This document shows, piece by piece, positions 1-9,700 of a DNA stretch of 64,000 bases. Below the pieces are notes generated by a model, which made no database searches, was not told the DNA's origin, and saw only the letters and a program-made list of their open reading frames with translations. Source of the DNA: Granulicella sp. WH15 (lineage in GTDB: Bacteria; Acidobacteriota; Terriglobia; Terriglobales; Acidobacteriaceae); the NCBI RefSeq assembly GCF_009914315.1, contig NZ_CP042596.1, forward strand, positions 868,001 to 932,000. Reading direction: 5' to 3'. The position numbers and the translations under genes were made by a program. How positions within the stretch are numbered: position 1 is the stretch's first letter; each line of letters starts with the position of its first letter.

Positions 1-995
1 ATAGCGCGAGTGTTTATGCGCGGGTGGATGGCTATGTTGACCGTCGCAATGTTGACATTGGTGCGAAGGTGAAGGCTGGCCAAGTGCTGGCTGTTATCTC
101 TGCGCCGGAGGTCGATCAGCAGCTCTTGCAGGCGCGGGCTACACTGGCGCAATCGCAGGCTACATTGCAGCAGGCTAAGGCTTCGCTGGAGCAGGCGAAG
201 GCGAATGCTGAGCTTACGCGGTTGACTCGGGAGAGGGATCTTCCGCTTGGGGAGGAGCACGCTATCTCGCAGCAGATTGTGGATGAGGCTGTGCAGTCGC
301 ACAATGCGCGTGTGGCGGATGTGGCGGCGGCGAATGCCAATATTACTGCTGCTGAGGCAAATGTGACCGCGAACCGTGCCAATGTGGCGCGGCTGGAGCA
401 GACGCAGGGCTTTGAGCGGGTTGTGGCTCCGTTCGATGGTGTGATTACTGAGCGCAATGTTGAACGTGGAGACCTTGTGGGTGCTGGTGGTGCCTCTGCC
501 AGTAAGCCGCTCTTCTCTATCGCACAGAGTGGGACGCTGCGGATTCAGGTGGATGTGCCGCAGTCGCAGGCTGTCAATATTCAGGATGGCCAGAAGGCTA
601 CGGTCGATGTGAAGGAACGGCTTGGCCGTGAGTACGTTGGGACCGTGGTGCGCAGCGCCAGCTCGCTGGATAGCGCAGCGCGTACGATGCTCACCGAGGT
701 GCAGCTCGATAACCGCGATGGATCGCTGCTGCCGGGGATGTATGCGCAGATCAAGTTCACGCTGGCGGAGAAGCGTGCTTCGTACATCATTCCTACGAGT
801 GCTCTTGTGATTGATCGGGCGGGAATGCACGTAGTGACGGTTGCCAGCAATAGCACTGTTCACTTTGTGCCGGTCACGATTGGACGCGATATGGGGATAC
901 AGGTCGAGATCCTTAATGGGCTGACGGGTTCTGAGGCGCTTGTGGCCAGCCCCAGCGACCTGCTGAATGAAGGCCAGCATGTTGAGGTTCGGTAA
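1..995 (+). CDS. RND efflux periplasmic adaptor (HlyD/membrane fusion family), 5'-truncated
   Basis: The reading frame is open from base 3 and already encodes the first lipoyl half-motif (ASVYARVDGYV, then GAKVKAGQVLA), so the true start lies upstream of the window and about 330 residues are visible. The order is lipoyl half, a long Ala/Gln-rich alpha-helical hairpin (about residues 40-125), second lipoyl half (VAPFDGVITERNVERGD), beta-barrel and membrane-proximal domain. This is the family layout of periplasmic adaptors that bridge an inner-membrane RND pump and a TolC-like duct. The next gene, 20 bp downstream, encodes such a duct. The pump gene is not in the window and may lie upstream. 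Substrate unknown. Confidence 0.93.
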   Translation, partial: SASVYARVDGYVDRRNVDIGAKVKAGQVLAVISAPEVDQQLLQARATLAQSQATLQQAKASLEQAKANAELTRLTRERDLPLGEEHAISQQIVDEAVQSHNARVADVAAANANITAAEANVTANRANVARLEQTQGFERVVAPFDGVITERNVERGDLVGAGGASASKPLFSIAQSGTLRIQVDVPQSQAVNIQDGQKATVDVKERLGREYVGTVVRSASSLDSAARTMLTEVQLDNRDGSLLPGMYAQIKFTLAEKRASYIIPTSALVIDRAGMHVVTVASNSTVHFVPVTIGRDMGIQVEILNGLTGSEALVASPSDLLNEGQHVEVR

Positions 996-1015
996 GAACT
1001 GTTGCAGGTGGAGAG

Positions 1016-2455
1016 ATGAGAAGGCATGGTATGAAGCGAATTGCTGATGTATTGATGAAGCTTGCGGTGCTCGTTGCGGTGGTTGGGTGCAAAGTCGGGC
1101 CTAACTATAAACGTCCGGCGGTGGATGTTCCGCAGAGCTATCGTGGGGCGCTGGCGCCGGATGTTGCGGTGGCTGCTTCGACTGCCTCTCTGGGCGATGA
1201 GCAGTGGGCGGCTATCTTTCAGGATGCTGCGTTGCAGCGCTTAGTCAAAGAGGCGCTTGCGAACAATCTCGATCTTCGTATTGCTGCTCAGAGGGTTCTC
1301 GAAGCGCAGGCGCAGGTGGGGATTGCGCGTTCGCAACAGCTACCCTCGGTGAGTGGTGGCGCGGGTTTTACAACGTTGCAGATTCCCTCGTCGCTTGCGG
1401 GGACGAATAGCAATGGCAGTCCGGCCAACTCCTTCTTCGATGGCGGAGGGCTTACTGGATCTGCCGCGTGGAACCTCGATTTCTGGGGGATGTATCGTCG
1501 TCAGAGCGAAGCTGCTCGGGCTGAGCTGCTGGCCAGCGACTGGGCCAGGAAGGCTACGCGTAGCAGTCTTGTCCAAGGCGTGGCCGAGGCGTACTTCGCG
1601 CTGCGTAGTCTCGACGCACAGATGGAGATTACTCAGAGCACGATCAAGGCTCGTCAGGATTCTCTGCGGCTGACGCAGTCGCTGGAGCGGCATGGTGCGG
1701 GATCGCTTGCGGATGTGCGCCAGGCCGAGGAGTTGTTGCACGCGGCGCAGGCCAACCTGCCGGAGTTGAGAAGGCAGATTGCGGTCGAGGAGAATGCGAT
1801 CAGTATTCTGCTGGGGCACAGGCCGGGGGATATCGAGCGCGGCCTGCCGATAGCGGAGCAGCCGCATCCGCAGGAGGTTCCGGCTGGTGTGCCTTCGCAG
1901 TTGATTGAGAGGCGGCCGGATATTCAGCAGGCCGAGGCCAAGCTGATTGCCGCGAATGCGCGTATTGGTGTTGCGAGGGCGCAGTATTTTCCGCAGATAT
2001 CGCTGACCAGCCTTGGAGGCTCGTCGAGTAACCAACTGCAATCGGTCTTCAAGAGCGCGAATGCGTATTGGTATGCCGCGGGCTCGGTCTCGGAACCGAT
2101 CTTCGATGGCGGGCGTATTCGTAACAACTATCGTCTCTCCAAGGCACAGCAGCAGGAGATGCTGCTGGAGTATCAGAAGACAATCCTGGGGGCTTTGAAA
2201 GATGTTTCTAACTCGCTGGTCTCGTACAAGGAGACGAGAGAGCGGAGACAAGAAGAGCTGGCGCAGGTGACCTCGGCTGCGGATGCGGTACGGCTTGCTC
2301 GGTTGCGGTATGCCGGTGGTAATACAAGTTATCTTGAGGTGCTGACTACGGATACCAATCTCTATGATGCGCAACTGGCGCTGTCGTTGGCACAGCAGCA
2401 GGAGGCTGCGTCGCTGGTGCAGTTGTATGCGGCGCTTGGTGGGGGATGGCAGTAG
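1016..2455 (+). CDS. Outer-membrane efflux factor, NodT/OprM family lipoprotein
   Basis: 479 residues. The N-terminus has a hydrophobic stretch ending in a lipobox-like LVAVVGC followed by KVGPNYKRP, the typical start of mature OprM/NodT family lipoproteins. Two repeated OEP domains follow, with long amphipathic helices (VAEAYFALRSLDAQ; IERRPDIQQAEAKLIAANARIGVARAQYFPQISL) that would form the TolC-like alpha-barrel. GGAGAG sits just before the ATG at 1016; an in-frame ATG at 1031 is an alternative. It is in operon with the adaptor gene 20 bp upstream and would form the outer-membrane exit of a tripartite pump. No clear terminator follows; the 147 bp after it contain the RNA element described separately. 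Confidence 0.93.
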   Translation: MRRHGMKRIADVLMKLAVLVAVVGCKVGPNYKRPAVDVPQSYRGALAPDVAVAASTASLGDEQWAAIFQDAALQRLVKEALANNLDLRIAAQRVLEAQAQVGIARSQQLPSVSGGAGFTTLQIPSSLAGTNSNGSPANSFFDGGGLTGSAAWNLDFWGMYRRQSEAARAELLASDWARKATRSSLVQGVAEAYFALRSLDAQMEITQSTIKARQDSLRLTQSLERHGAGSLADVRQAEELLHAAQANLPELRRQIAVEENAISILLGHRPGDIERGLPIAEQPHPQEVPAGVPSQLIERRPDIQQAEAKLIAANARIGVARAQYFPQISLTSLGGSSSNQLQSVFKSANAYWYAAGSVSEPIFDGGRIRNNYRLSKAQQQEMLLEYQKTILGALKDVSNSLVSYKETRERRQEELAQVTSAADAVRLARLRYAGGNTSYLEVLTTDTNLYDAQLALSLAQQQEAASLVQLYAALGGGWQ

Positions 2456-2507
2456 CCGATGGCTCTGGGAGATTTAAATACGCAGTGGACCTTGATATGC
2501 GACTAAA

Positions 2508-2535
2508 TCTGTCGTAGTTTAGAAAGTGCGACAGA
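2508..2535 (+). repeat. 7-bp inverted repeat upstream of RNA element copy A
   Basis: TCTGTCG (2508-2514) pairs with CGACAGA (2529-2535) across a 14-nt loop that contains AGAAAGT. It ends one base before the main stem of copy A, so the two helices could stack in one folded leader. Copy B also has AGAAAGT (3912-3918) just before its stem but no equally clear flanking helix. Confidence 0.4.
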
Positions 2536-2536
2536 G

Positions 2537-2609
2537 GCCTTCCCTGACTGTCTTTTGGCGAAGCACCGGGGAAGGCTCGAGATCGACGACCGAAGGCTGA
2601 CGATTGCTC
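2537..2609 (+). ncRNA. Candidate cis-regulatory RNA element, copy A
   Basis: An 8-bp stem GCCTTCCC (2537-2544) / GGGAAGGC (2569-2576) encloses a loop carrying GTCTTTTGGCGAAG (2550-2563). It is followed by GAGATCG (2579-2585) and CCGAAGGCTGACGATTGCT (2590-2608). The same loop 14-mer, the same GAGATCG and a close match to the 3' block recur at 3919-3985, but the stem there has a different sequence that still pairs. Conserved loops with compensatory stem changes point to an RNA structure rather than a protein site. It lies in the 5' region of the PepSY-TM gene. I do not recognise it as any riboswitch class I know; no U-tract follows, so it is not a simple terminator. Confidence 0.55.
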
Positions 2610-2702
2610 CAATGGATATGGACGCAGTCCTCTGTGTCGGCATCTTCCATGGAGTTGGCGCTTGGCTATTGCACTGAAATCTTCCGGAACGCGGATGTTC
2701 CG

Positions 2703-3884
2703 ATGACGCTGCGGAGAGTACTGTTCTGGCTGCACCTGGCGACCGGCGTGACGGTGGGTCTGGTGGTCGCCTTCCTCGCTGTTACCGGCTCCATCATGAC
2801 GTTTCAGCAGCAGATGATTGCTTGGGCTGAGCGGGATGCGCGCATCGTTACACCTTCTGCTCCTTCGCAGCAGGGTTGTGTTGCGCCGTCTGTGCTGCTT
2901 CAGAATGCGGCTGCATTTCAGCAGGATGCGCCTACGGGGCTTACGCTCTATGCCGATCCACATGTGCCTGCCGAGGTTACATTTGGGCAGAGCGCGGTGG
3001 TGCTTGCGCGTGGTTGTGACGGCAAGGTCATTGGGCCGGGCGCGAACAGGTTGAGGAAGTTCTTTCAGGGGACGAGGGATCTGCATCGCTGGATTGCTCT
3101 GAATGGCGTGCGGCATGAGACGTTGCGTGCAATCAAGAATGCGGCGGTGCTGGCCTTTCTTTTTCTGATTCTCAGTGGGCTTGTACTCTGGTTTCCGCGC
3201 AAGATTACGTGGAAGCATCTGCGGCCTGTCGTTGTGCTGCGGGGCAATCTGCAGGGGCGTGCGCGGGAGTGGAACTGGCATAACGTCTTCGGTTTTTGGA
3301 TGTCGGTGCCGTTGCTTGTGATTGTTATCAGCGGCGTCATCATGGCTTATCCGTGGGCGAATGCGCTGCTCTATCGAGCCGCGGGAGATGCGCTTCCGGT
3401 GGAGCGTGCTCAACTGGAGCCAAGGCGGCCCAAGCCGCTCTCTGTCGATAAGTTTCCTGTGCTGGATCTGGCGGTTCAGAAGGCTGTGTCGCAGGACTCG
3501 AAGTGGCAGAGTCTGTCGATGAGGCTACCTTCGGCTAAAGACCCCAATGTGATGTTCACGTTGGATGAGGGGGATGGCGGCAGGCCGCAGCAGCGCGCGC
3601 AGTTGGTGATCGCGCGCAAGGATGGCCAAGTCGTTCGCTGGGAGCCGTTCTCGGCAAACCCGCGTGGGAGACGGTGGCGGTTGTATGCCCGGTTCCTGCA
3701 TACGGGGGAGATCTTCGGTGTTGCAGGCCGGTTCGTTGCATTGATGGCGATGGTGAGTGCGCTCATGTTGGTGTGGACTGGGTTTGCGCTCTCTTTGCGG
3801 CGATTTGCATCGTGGAGGAAACGACGCAATACCCATGCCACTGCGCCGCAGAAGAGAGCAGGCATAGAGACGGCGCGTATCTGA
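2703..3884 (+). CDS. PepSY-associated TM protein, possible iron-siderophore reductase
   Basis: 393 residues from the ATG at 2703. The protein starts MTLRRVLFWLHLATG and has a first TM helix ending in a GSIMTF motif, a periplasmic PepSY-like region, an internal TM pair (near NAAVLAFLFLILSGLVLWFPRK and NVFGFWMSVPLLVIVISGVIMAYPW) and a final TM helix near the C-terminus. This is the layout of PepSY_TM proteins, several of which are found next to siderophore receptors and are thought to reduce ferric siderophores in the inner membrane. The next gene is such a receptor. No good ribosome site exists at any candidate start. An in-frame ATG at 2649 is possible and lies about as far from RNA copy A as the receptor start lies from copy B. 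Confidence 0.85.
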   Translation: MTLRRVLFWLHLATGVTVGLVVAFLAVTGSIMTFQQQMIAWAERDARIVTPSAPSQQGCVAPSVLLQNAAAFQQDAPTGLTLYADPHVPAEVTFGQSAVVLARGCDGKVIGPGANRLRKFFQGTRDLHRWIALNGVRHETLRAIKNAAVLAFLFLILSGLVLWFPRKITWKHLRPVVVLRGNLQGRAREWNWHNVFGFWMSVPLLVIVISGVIMAYPWANALLYRAAGDALPVERAQLEPRRPKPLSVDKFPVLDLAVQKAVSQDSKWQSLSMRLPSAKDPNVMFTLDEGDGGRPQQRAQLVIARKDGQVVRWEPFSANPRGRRWRLYARFLHTGEIFGVAGRFVALMAMVSALMLVWTGFALSLRRFASWRKRRNTHATAPQKRAGIETARI

Positions 3885-3918
3885 CAGATCTTCAAGTGAT
3901 TCGCAAGTAACAGAAAGT

Positions 3919-3985
3919 TTCAGATGGAGTCTTTTGGCGAAGGTTCATCTGGAATATGAGATCGTCCGAGGCTTATGACTGCTTC
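3919..3985 (+). ncRNA. Candidate cis-regulatory RNA element, copy B
   Basis: Second copy of the element at 2537-2609. CAGATG (3921-3926) pairs with CATCTG (3946-3951), extendable by a U-A and a G-U pair to 3919-3953. The loop carries GTCTTTTGGCGAAG (3929-3942), identical to copy A. GAGATCG (3958-3964) and CCGAGGCTTATGACTGCT (3966-3983) follow with nearly the same spacing. It lies 40 bp before the siderophore-receptor start at 4026, in the gap after the PepSY gene. Two copies in front of two functionally linked genes argue for shared post-transcriptional control, for example by iron or a siderophore-related signal; the ligand is unknown. Confidence 0.55.
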
Positions 3986-4025
3986 TGTAATAAAGCAGCG
4001 GAGCCCTAAGCATGAAAGGCAAGTT

Positions 4026-6410
4026 ATGTCCCGCTCCCTGCTGTCTCGCATCTTCGTTGCTGCTCTTATTGTTTCTGGTCAAAAGTACATCGGTGCGCAG
4101 AGCGCGTGTCCTTCTCCTACGGGCGCGACGGTCACGCTGTCTGGTATCGTCTCGGACCCCACTGGAGCCATTCTGCACGATGCGCGGGTGACGCTCTCGT
4201 GCGGGGAGATTGCGGTGCATGGGACGACGGATGCGGCGGGTAAGTACTCGGTGCAGATACCGGCTGGTGCTTACAAGTTGATGGTGGAGGCAAACGGATT
4301 TACGACGAAGGAGCAGAGCTTTCAGGTTCAGGCTAACCAGGCGAATCAGCAGGATCTGATACTCAACGTCGCTCAGCAGAACAGCACGATCGAAGTGCGC
4401 GCCGGGGCCAAGGGTTATGAGGTGAATGAGAGCAGCGAGGCAACGCGCACCGACACGGCGATTCGAGATATTCCCCAGGCCGTCTATGTGATTCCGCAGC
4501 AGCTGTTGCAGGACCAGCAGGTGGTGAGGCTGGCCGACGCGGTTCGCAATGTAAGTGGAGTGACGATCGCCGAGGACGCGGGCGGGCGGCAGGAGCGCGT
4601 TACGATACGCGGCTTTGTGACGGATACGACCTTTCAGGATGGCTTCCGCAATAACTCGAACGCCAATGCCACCTTTCCCGACTTTGCGAATGTGCAGCGC
4701 GTCGATATTCTCAAGGGGCCTTCGTCGACCGTTTTTGGGCGGCTCGATCCTGGTGGGGTGGTTAACCTTGTGACGAAGCAGCCGCTCTCGGAGCACTACT
4801 ACAGCGTAACGATGCAGGGTGGCTCGTATCAGTTTCTGCGTCCGACGATTGATGCTTCAGGGCCGCTGACTGCGAATAAGGCGCTACTCTATCGCTTGAT
4901 CGCGTCGGGGCAGGATAGCCAGAGCTTTCGCGATTTCAACTTTACGCGGCGTCTCTTTCTGTCGCCTACTCTGACATGGACGCCGACGCCGTCGACCAGT
5001 GTGCGGCTTTATACGGAGTTTCTTGGCGGTAGCAATCTCAACGATCGCGGCCTTATTGCGATCGGAACGAGGCCCGCCGATCTTCCTGTGAGCCGATACC
5101 TTGCCGATCCTAATCTGGTCTATCCGTATCGGCAGGGAAAGGCTGGGCTGAGTCTCGATCAGGCGCTTGGGCGTGGATGGACCCTCCGTAGCTATGAGCG
5201 CTCCTCCACGGGGTGGACGAACTATAACGCACGCGTTGCAAATTCGATCTCGAAGGATCAGCAGACGGTAACGCTGAACGATCTCGAGACGGATCAGTAC
5301 TTCCAGGCACACTACTGGGTCAACGAGGTGACGGGCACGGTGAAGACGGGGCCGATCCGTCATACGCTGCTGGCTGGTGCTGAGCTGAACTATGAGATCT
5401 ACGATACGAATACGGTGCGTCCAGCCGCTGGATCGCCGGCAGAGACGCTCAATATCTATCATCCAGACTATGCTGCGCTGCCGCCGCGTTCGCTGACGGT
5501 CACCTCTCGAGTCGATCAGTCGCGCGATGGCTATGGCGGAGGGTACGTGCAAGATCAGGTGACGTTGACGCCGAAGCTGAAGGTGACGGGCGGAGTGCGC
5601 TACGACTTGGCCAAGATCAAGACGGTTGGTTATGTTGTGACTCCGGATTCTTCTAGCCGGGCGACGGCGTGGTCGCCACGTGTGGGCTTGACCTATGAGC
5701 CGGTGCAGGCGATCTCGTTTTATGCCACTTATAACCGTTCGTTTCAGCCACAGAGCGGTACGGATGTACACGGTGCGCCCTTTGTGCCGGAGCACGGCAA
5801 ACTGCTTGAGACAGGGTTCAAGTTTGATACTGCGAACCATCGCGTGACTGGAACCGCTTCGATCTATCAGATCGATCTTACGAATGTTATTACGGCTGAT
5901 CCGAATAATCCTGGGTTTTCGATTCAACTGGGGCAACAGCGGAGCCGCGGAGTCGAGTTCAATGCGGTGACGCATCTTACGCATCAGTGGGATCTGATTA
6001 CTGGATATGCTCTTACCAACGCGACTGTGCATAAGGATAATACCTATCTGGCCGATAGCCAGCTGCAGTCGGTGCCGCGGCATACGGGGAACCTGTGGAC
6101 TCGCTACAACCAGACACGCGGCTGGCTGAAGGGAGCTTCTATTGGTGGTGGCGTCTCAGGCGTGAGCGACATGCAGGGACAACTGATTACGAAGGCCCTT
6201 CCGAATACCTTCTACCTTGTGCCGGGGTGGGCGAGAGTGGATGCGGGCGTATCCTATGAGCGTCCGAAGGCTGGGGGATGGAAGTACCGCTTCGCGTTGA
6301 ACGCGAATAACCTGCTCGATCGTCGTTATTTCTCGGGTGCGAGTGGGCGTTTTGCGGTTTATCCGGGCAGTCCGCGGAGCGTGATTGCGTCTTTGCAACT
6401 TGTTCGCTAA
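4026..6410 (+). CDS. TonB-dependent siderophore receptor (FhuA/FoxA type) with N-terminal carboxypeptidase-regulatory-like domain
   Basis: 794 residues from ATG 4026 (AAAGG seven bases upstream, signal peptide ending near IGAQS). An upstream in-frame ATG at 3975 would overlap the conserved RNA element and is less likely. After the signal comes a carboxypeptidase-regulatory-like fold (GATVTLSGIVSDPTG to about residue 105). The plug domain follows with ETRTDTAIRDIPQAVYVIP-like text and RVDILKGPSSTVFGRLDPGGVVNLVTK, the signature of ferric-siderophore receptors. The rest is a 22-strand beta-barrel. It imports ferric siderophores across the outer membrane using TonB. Adjacent to the PepSY protein, it forms a plausible iron-uptake unit. 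The C-terminus ends LQLVR rather than in an aromatic residue. Confidence 0.93.
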   Translation: MSRSLLSRIFVAALIVSGQKYIGAQSACPSPTGATVTLSGIVSDPTGAILHDARVTLSCGEIAVHGTTDAAGKYSVQIPAGAYKLMVEANGFTTKEQSFQVQANQANQQDLILNVAQQNSTIEVRAGAKGYEVNESSEATRTDTAIRDIPQAVYVIPQQLLQDQQVVRLADAVRNVSGVTIAEDAGGRQERVTIRGFVTDTTFQDGFRNNSNANATFPDFANVQRVDILKGPSSTVFGRLDPGGVVNLVTKQPLSEHYYSVTMQGGSYQFLRPTIDASGPLTANKALLYRLIASGQDSQSFRDFNFTRRLFLSPTLTWTPTPSTSVRLYTEFLGGSNLNDRGLIAIGTRPADLPVSRYLADPNLVYPYRQGKAGLSLDQALGRGWTLRSYERSSTGWTNYNARVANSISKDQQTVTLNDLETDQYFQAHYWVNEVTGTVKTGPIRHTLLAGAELNYEIYDTNTVRPAAGSPAETLNIYHPDYAALPPRSLTVTSRVDQSRDGYGGGYVQDQVTLTPKLKVTGGVRYDLAKIKTVGYVVTPDSSSRATAWSPRVGLTYEPVQAISFYATYNRSFQPQSGTDVHGAPFVPEHGKLLETGFKFDTANHRVTGTASIYQIDLTNVITADPNNPGFSIQLGQQRSRGVEFNAVTHLTHQWDLITGYALTNATVHKDNTYLADSQLQSVPRHTGNLWTRYNQTRGWLKGASIGGGVSGVSDMQGQLITKALPNTFYLVPGWARVDAGVSYERPKAGGWKYRFALNANNLLDRRYFSGASGRFAVYPGSPRSVIASLQLVR

Positions 6411-6711
6411 GCTCTTCCTTCTGCCCTGATTTCGCAGCCGGTCACGCGGCAACGGAAAAAGTTCGGTTAGAGAAGAAATGCTTAAATTGGTCTGTCCATA
6501 AAACATTCGGACCATCATGCAAATTATTACTTGCCAGCAGAGGAAGTAAGGAGCTATTGTTCTGGCGATTCAGAACAGGAGCAATGTTTGACCTGAAGTA
6601 AAAGCGGTTTGAAGCATTCGTGCTCAGGTCGCAATCAGGCGAAAAATTGCCCTTATGCGCGGCGCAGAGGAGGTAATCTGCGACTCGCAACGAGTCGAGA
6701 GGATGACGGCG
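6411..6711 (+). promoter_or_regulatory. 301-bp gene-free leader of the Oar-like receptor with nested hairpins at the start site
   Basis: No protein-coding frame is convincing here. At its end CGCAGA (6663-6668) pairs with TCTGCG (6677-6682), placing an AGGAGGT-like Shine-Dalgarno sequence (6668-6674) in the loop. Then CGACTCG (6681-6687) pairs with CGAGTCG (6691-6697) over a CAA loop, next to the second ribosome site GAGAGG (6697-6702). The two hairpins share bases 6681-6682. Nothing else in the first 250 bp stood out. Confidence 0.4.
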
Positions 6712-9700
6712 ATGACTTGCTTACGGATGTTTGTCAGATTGAATCTTCTCCTGGTTTTGTTTGTATCCGCTGCTTGGGGGCAGGGGTATGGAACGATCAA
6801 TGGCCAGGTAACCGATCCTATGGGAGCCGCTGTGGCGGGAGCCAAGGTGACTGTGACGGAGGTTGGCACGGGACAAACGCGAACCGCGGTGACCGGTTCG
6901 GACGGCTTTTATACGCTGGTCTCGGTGATGCCTTCGACCTATAACCTGACCGTCGATATGGCGGGGTTCAAGCAGATCACGCAGCAGGGAGTTGTCTTGC
7001 AGGCGAGCCAGAGCCTGACCGTTGACGTGCCGCTTACGGTGGGACTGGTGACGGAGAGCGTGACGGTGAATACGGAGCTGGTGCAGGTGGATACGACGAC
7101 TCCGACGCTGAAGGAGGTGGTCGATAAGGCCAGGATGGTTGAGATTCCTTTGAACGGGAGAAACGCCGCGTCGTTGACGACGCTGGTGGCTGGTGCTGTG
7201 ATCTCGCCTTCAAACAACGCCGATCAGGGCAATGCGAAGACCTTTCCTGCGGCTGTGACGGTATCGGTCAATGGGACACGGGCAAACCAGACGGGATACT
7301 ATCTCGACGGCGCACCGAATCTTGATATCAATAGCAACATCAATCAGCCATTTCCATTTCCGGATGCGCTGCAGGAGTTTAGCGTCCAGACGAGTAACTA
7401 CAGCGCGGAGTATGGGCAGGCCGCTGGAGGTATCGTGTCGATCGTTTCAAGATCGGGCACGAACCAGTTTCATGGAACCGCGTTCGAGTTTCTTCGCAAC
7501 CGTGTCTTTAATGCTGCGAATTACTTCGGTTATACGAATGGTGTAAAGACGGTCGATCCTTTGAAGCGCAACCAGTTCGGTGGCACGATTGGCGGGCCGT
7601 TGCGCAAGGAGAAGACCTTCTTCTTTGGGGGATATCAAGGGACGAGGATTCGCAGCAACCAGGGAGGGCAGACCGCTTACGTGCCTACTGATGCAAACCG
7701 TGCCGGAGACTTCACAGCATATTTGAATAAGTCAGATCCGAATAATCCTTTGGGCAAGGCAGTTATTCTGCCCGCTCCCTTTGTTGGGAATATCGCTCCG
7801 GCTGGATCATTTGATAGGGCCGCGGTTAATATGCTGGCCAATCTTCCCCATGCGACTGGAAATGGCTTTGTTACTTATAGCACTCCTATTTCTCAGAACT
7901 TCGATGAGTATATTTTGCGCGGCGACCATGCCATTACTTCGAACGACAAACTGGTTGCGCGTTATTACTATGACCGTTTCGTCAATGTTCCGAGTTATGG
8001 AGGAAATCTTCTGGCCTATCGGCAGGGATCGACGATCAGCTCGCATAACGCGGTAATTCAAGAGACGCATATCTTCAGCCCCAGCTTGCTGAATGACTTT
8101 CGGATAGGTTTTGCCAGGATTGTGTCGATCCGCCAATCTCCGCCCGATACTCCGTCACTCGCGGACTATGGGGTGAATATCTATGAGCCGACTCCGAAGG
8201 CGATTCAAGGTGTTTCGGTTACGGGCTTCTTTAGTACAGGGGCGAATCCTACGGCGAAGTTTCCGCGTACGAGTTACTCCGTGCTGGACGATGTGCGCTG
8301 GGTACATGGCAAACACAGCGTGGCCTTCGGTGGTACGTATGAGAGAGACCAACTCAATATGTACAACATTCTGAACTTGCCGGGGCAGTTCTCCTTCTCC
8401 GGAGACTCCACGGGCCTCGCTCTGGCGGACTTCATGACAGGCGAGATCAGGACGTTTCTTCAGACCAATGGGCAACATGTAAAGAATCGTTACTGGATTT
8501 TGAATGGATATGGCCAGGACTCTTACCGTGCCAGCAACAGGGTCACGCTGAGCTTCGGAGTTCGCTATGAGCCGCAGCAGGTGTGGCATGATCTCTATCA
8601 TCAGAACCAAGTGTTCTATCCGGATGCCTTTGCCGCCGGTAGAAGGTCGACGATGTTCCCGAACGCTCCGGCAGGGTTGCTCTTCTCCGGTGATGCTGGA
8701 GTGCCGATCAATGGTACTCAGCCGTCCTATACGAATGTGTCTCCACGGGTTGGCTTTGCATGGGATGTCTTCGGCACGGGCAAGACGAGTTTTCGCGGCG
8801 GTGTCGGTATCTTTTACGACTCTCGTGTGCCGTCGTTCTCGAATAACCGGGAGCTGTCGGCTGCGCCGTATAGCGCTTCGGTAAACTTTACGACTCCTGC
8901 AGGTCCGTTCAGCAACCCTTATCTGGGGCAGGTCAATCCGTTTCCGGCGACCTTTCCTCCTACGTCCGCGGCAACATTCAGTCTGCCGATACAGGTCTTC
9001 AGTTGGGATCCTGCGAATAAGTTCATCACGCCTCGTACTTACATGCTGAATCTGGCGGTTGAACAAAATATTGGGCGCGGTGTACTTACCAGAGTTGCGT
9101 ATGTGGGATCGCGTGGGCAGCATATGACGGTGACGCTGGATCAGAATCCGGCGACGTACTATCCGACCTCCTCAACGGGAACCGCGTGCACGCTCACCAC
9201 GGATCAGAGGCGCCGGTATAACGATACGGCTGGAACCTGTGTGAATGCGGCTCCACCGAAGACTAACTTTACGAATATTTATCAGCAGAGTAACTCGGGT
9301 AACTCCTGGTATCACTCAGCTCAGTTCAGCCTTACTAAGCCGCTGTCGCACGGAATAACAGTGCTGGCGAACTATACATGGTCGAAGAGCGTGGATAGTC
9401 TTCCGTACGGTACGGATGCTGCTACCTTCGGAACCGCCGGATATTATACGGCTCCTATTACGCAGCCCAACTTTCGCCGGTTTGACGAAGGGCTGTCGGA
9501 CTTCAATCATGCGCATGTCATGGTGGTGTCCTATGTATGGCAGACGCCTAAATTCGAAAAGATGAATGCTGTGGCCAGGCAAGTGGCTGGTAACTGGGAG
9601 TTCTCGGGGATTTTCACCGGGGAGAGCGGAGCGCCTCTAGCTCTTTACTATGGACAGGACATCTCAAAGACGGGCATCAATCTGGATCGTCCGCAGTACA

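Noticed and set aside
2537..3985. Cobalamin, TPP or manganese riboswitch as explanation of the duplicated RNA element
   Set aside because: The conserved boxes of those classes (for example the B12 box) are absent.
2456..4025. Fur box upstream of the iron genes
   Set aside because: No GATAATGATAATCATTATC-like sequence was found in either intergenic region.
4884..6083. 399-codon antisense frame inside the siderophore receptor
   Set aside because: Arg/Ile-rich translation without recognisable domains; codon-bias shadow.
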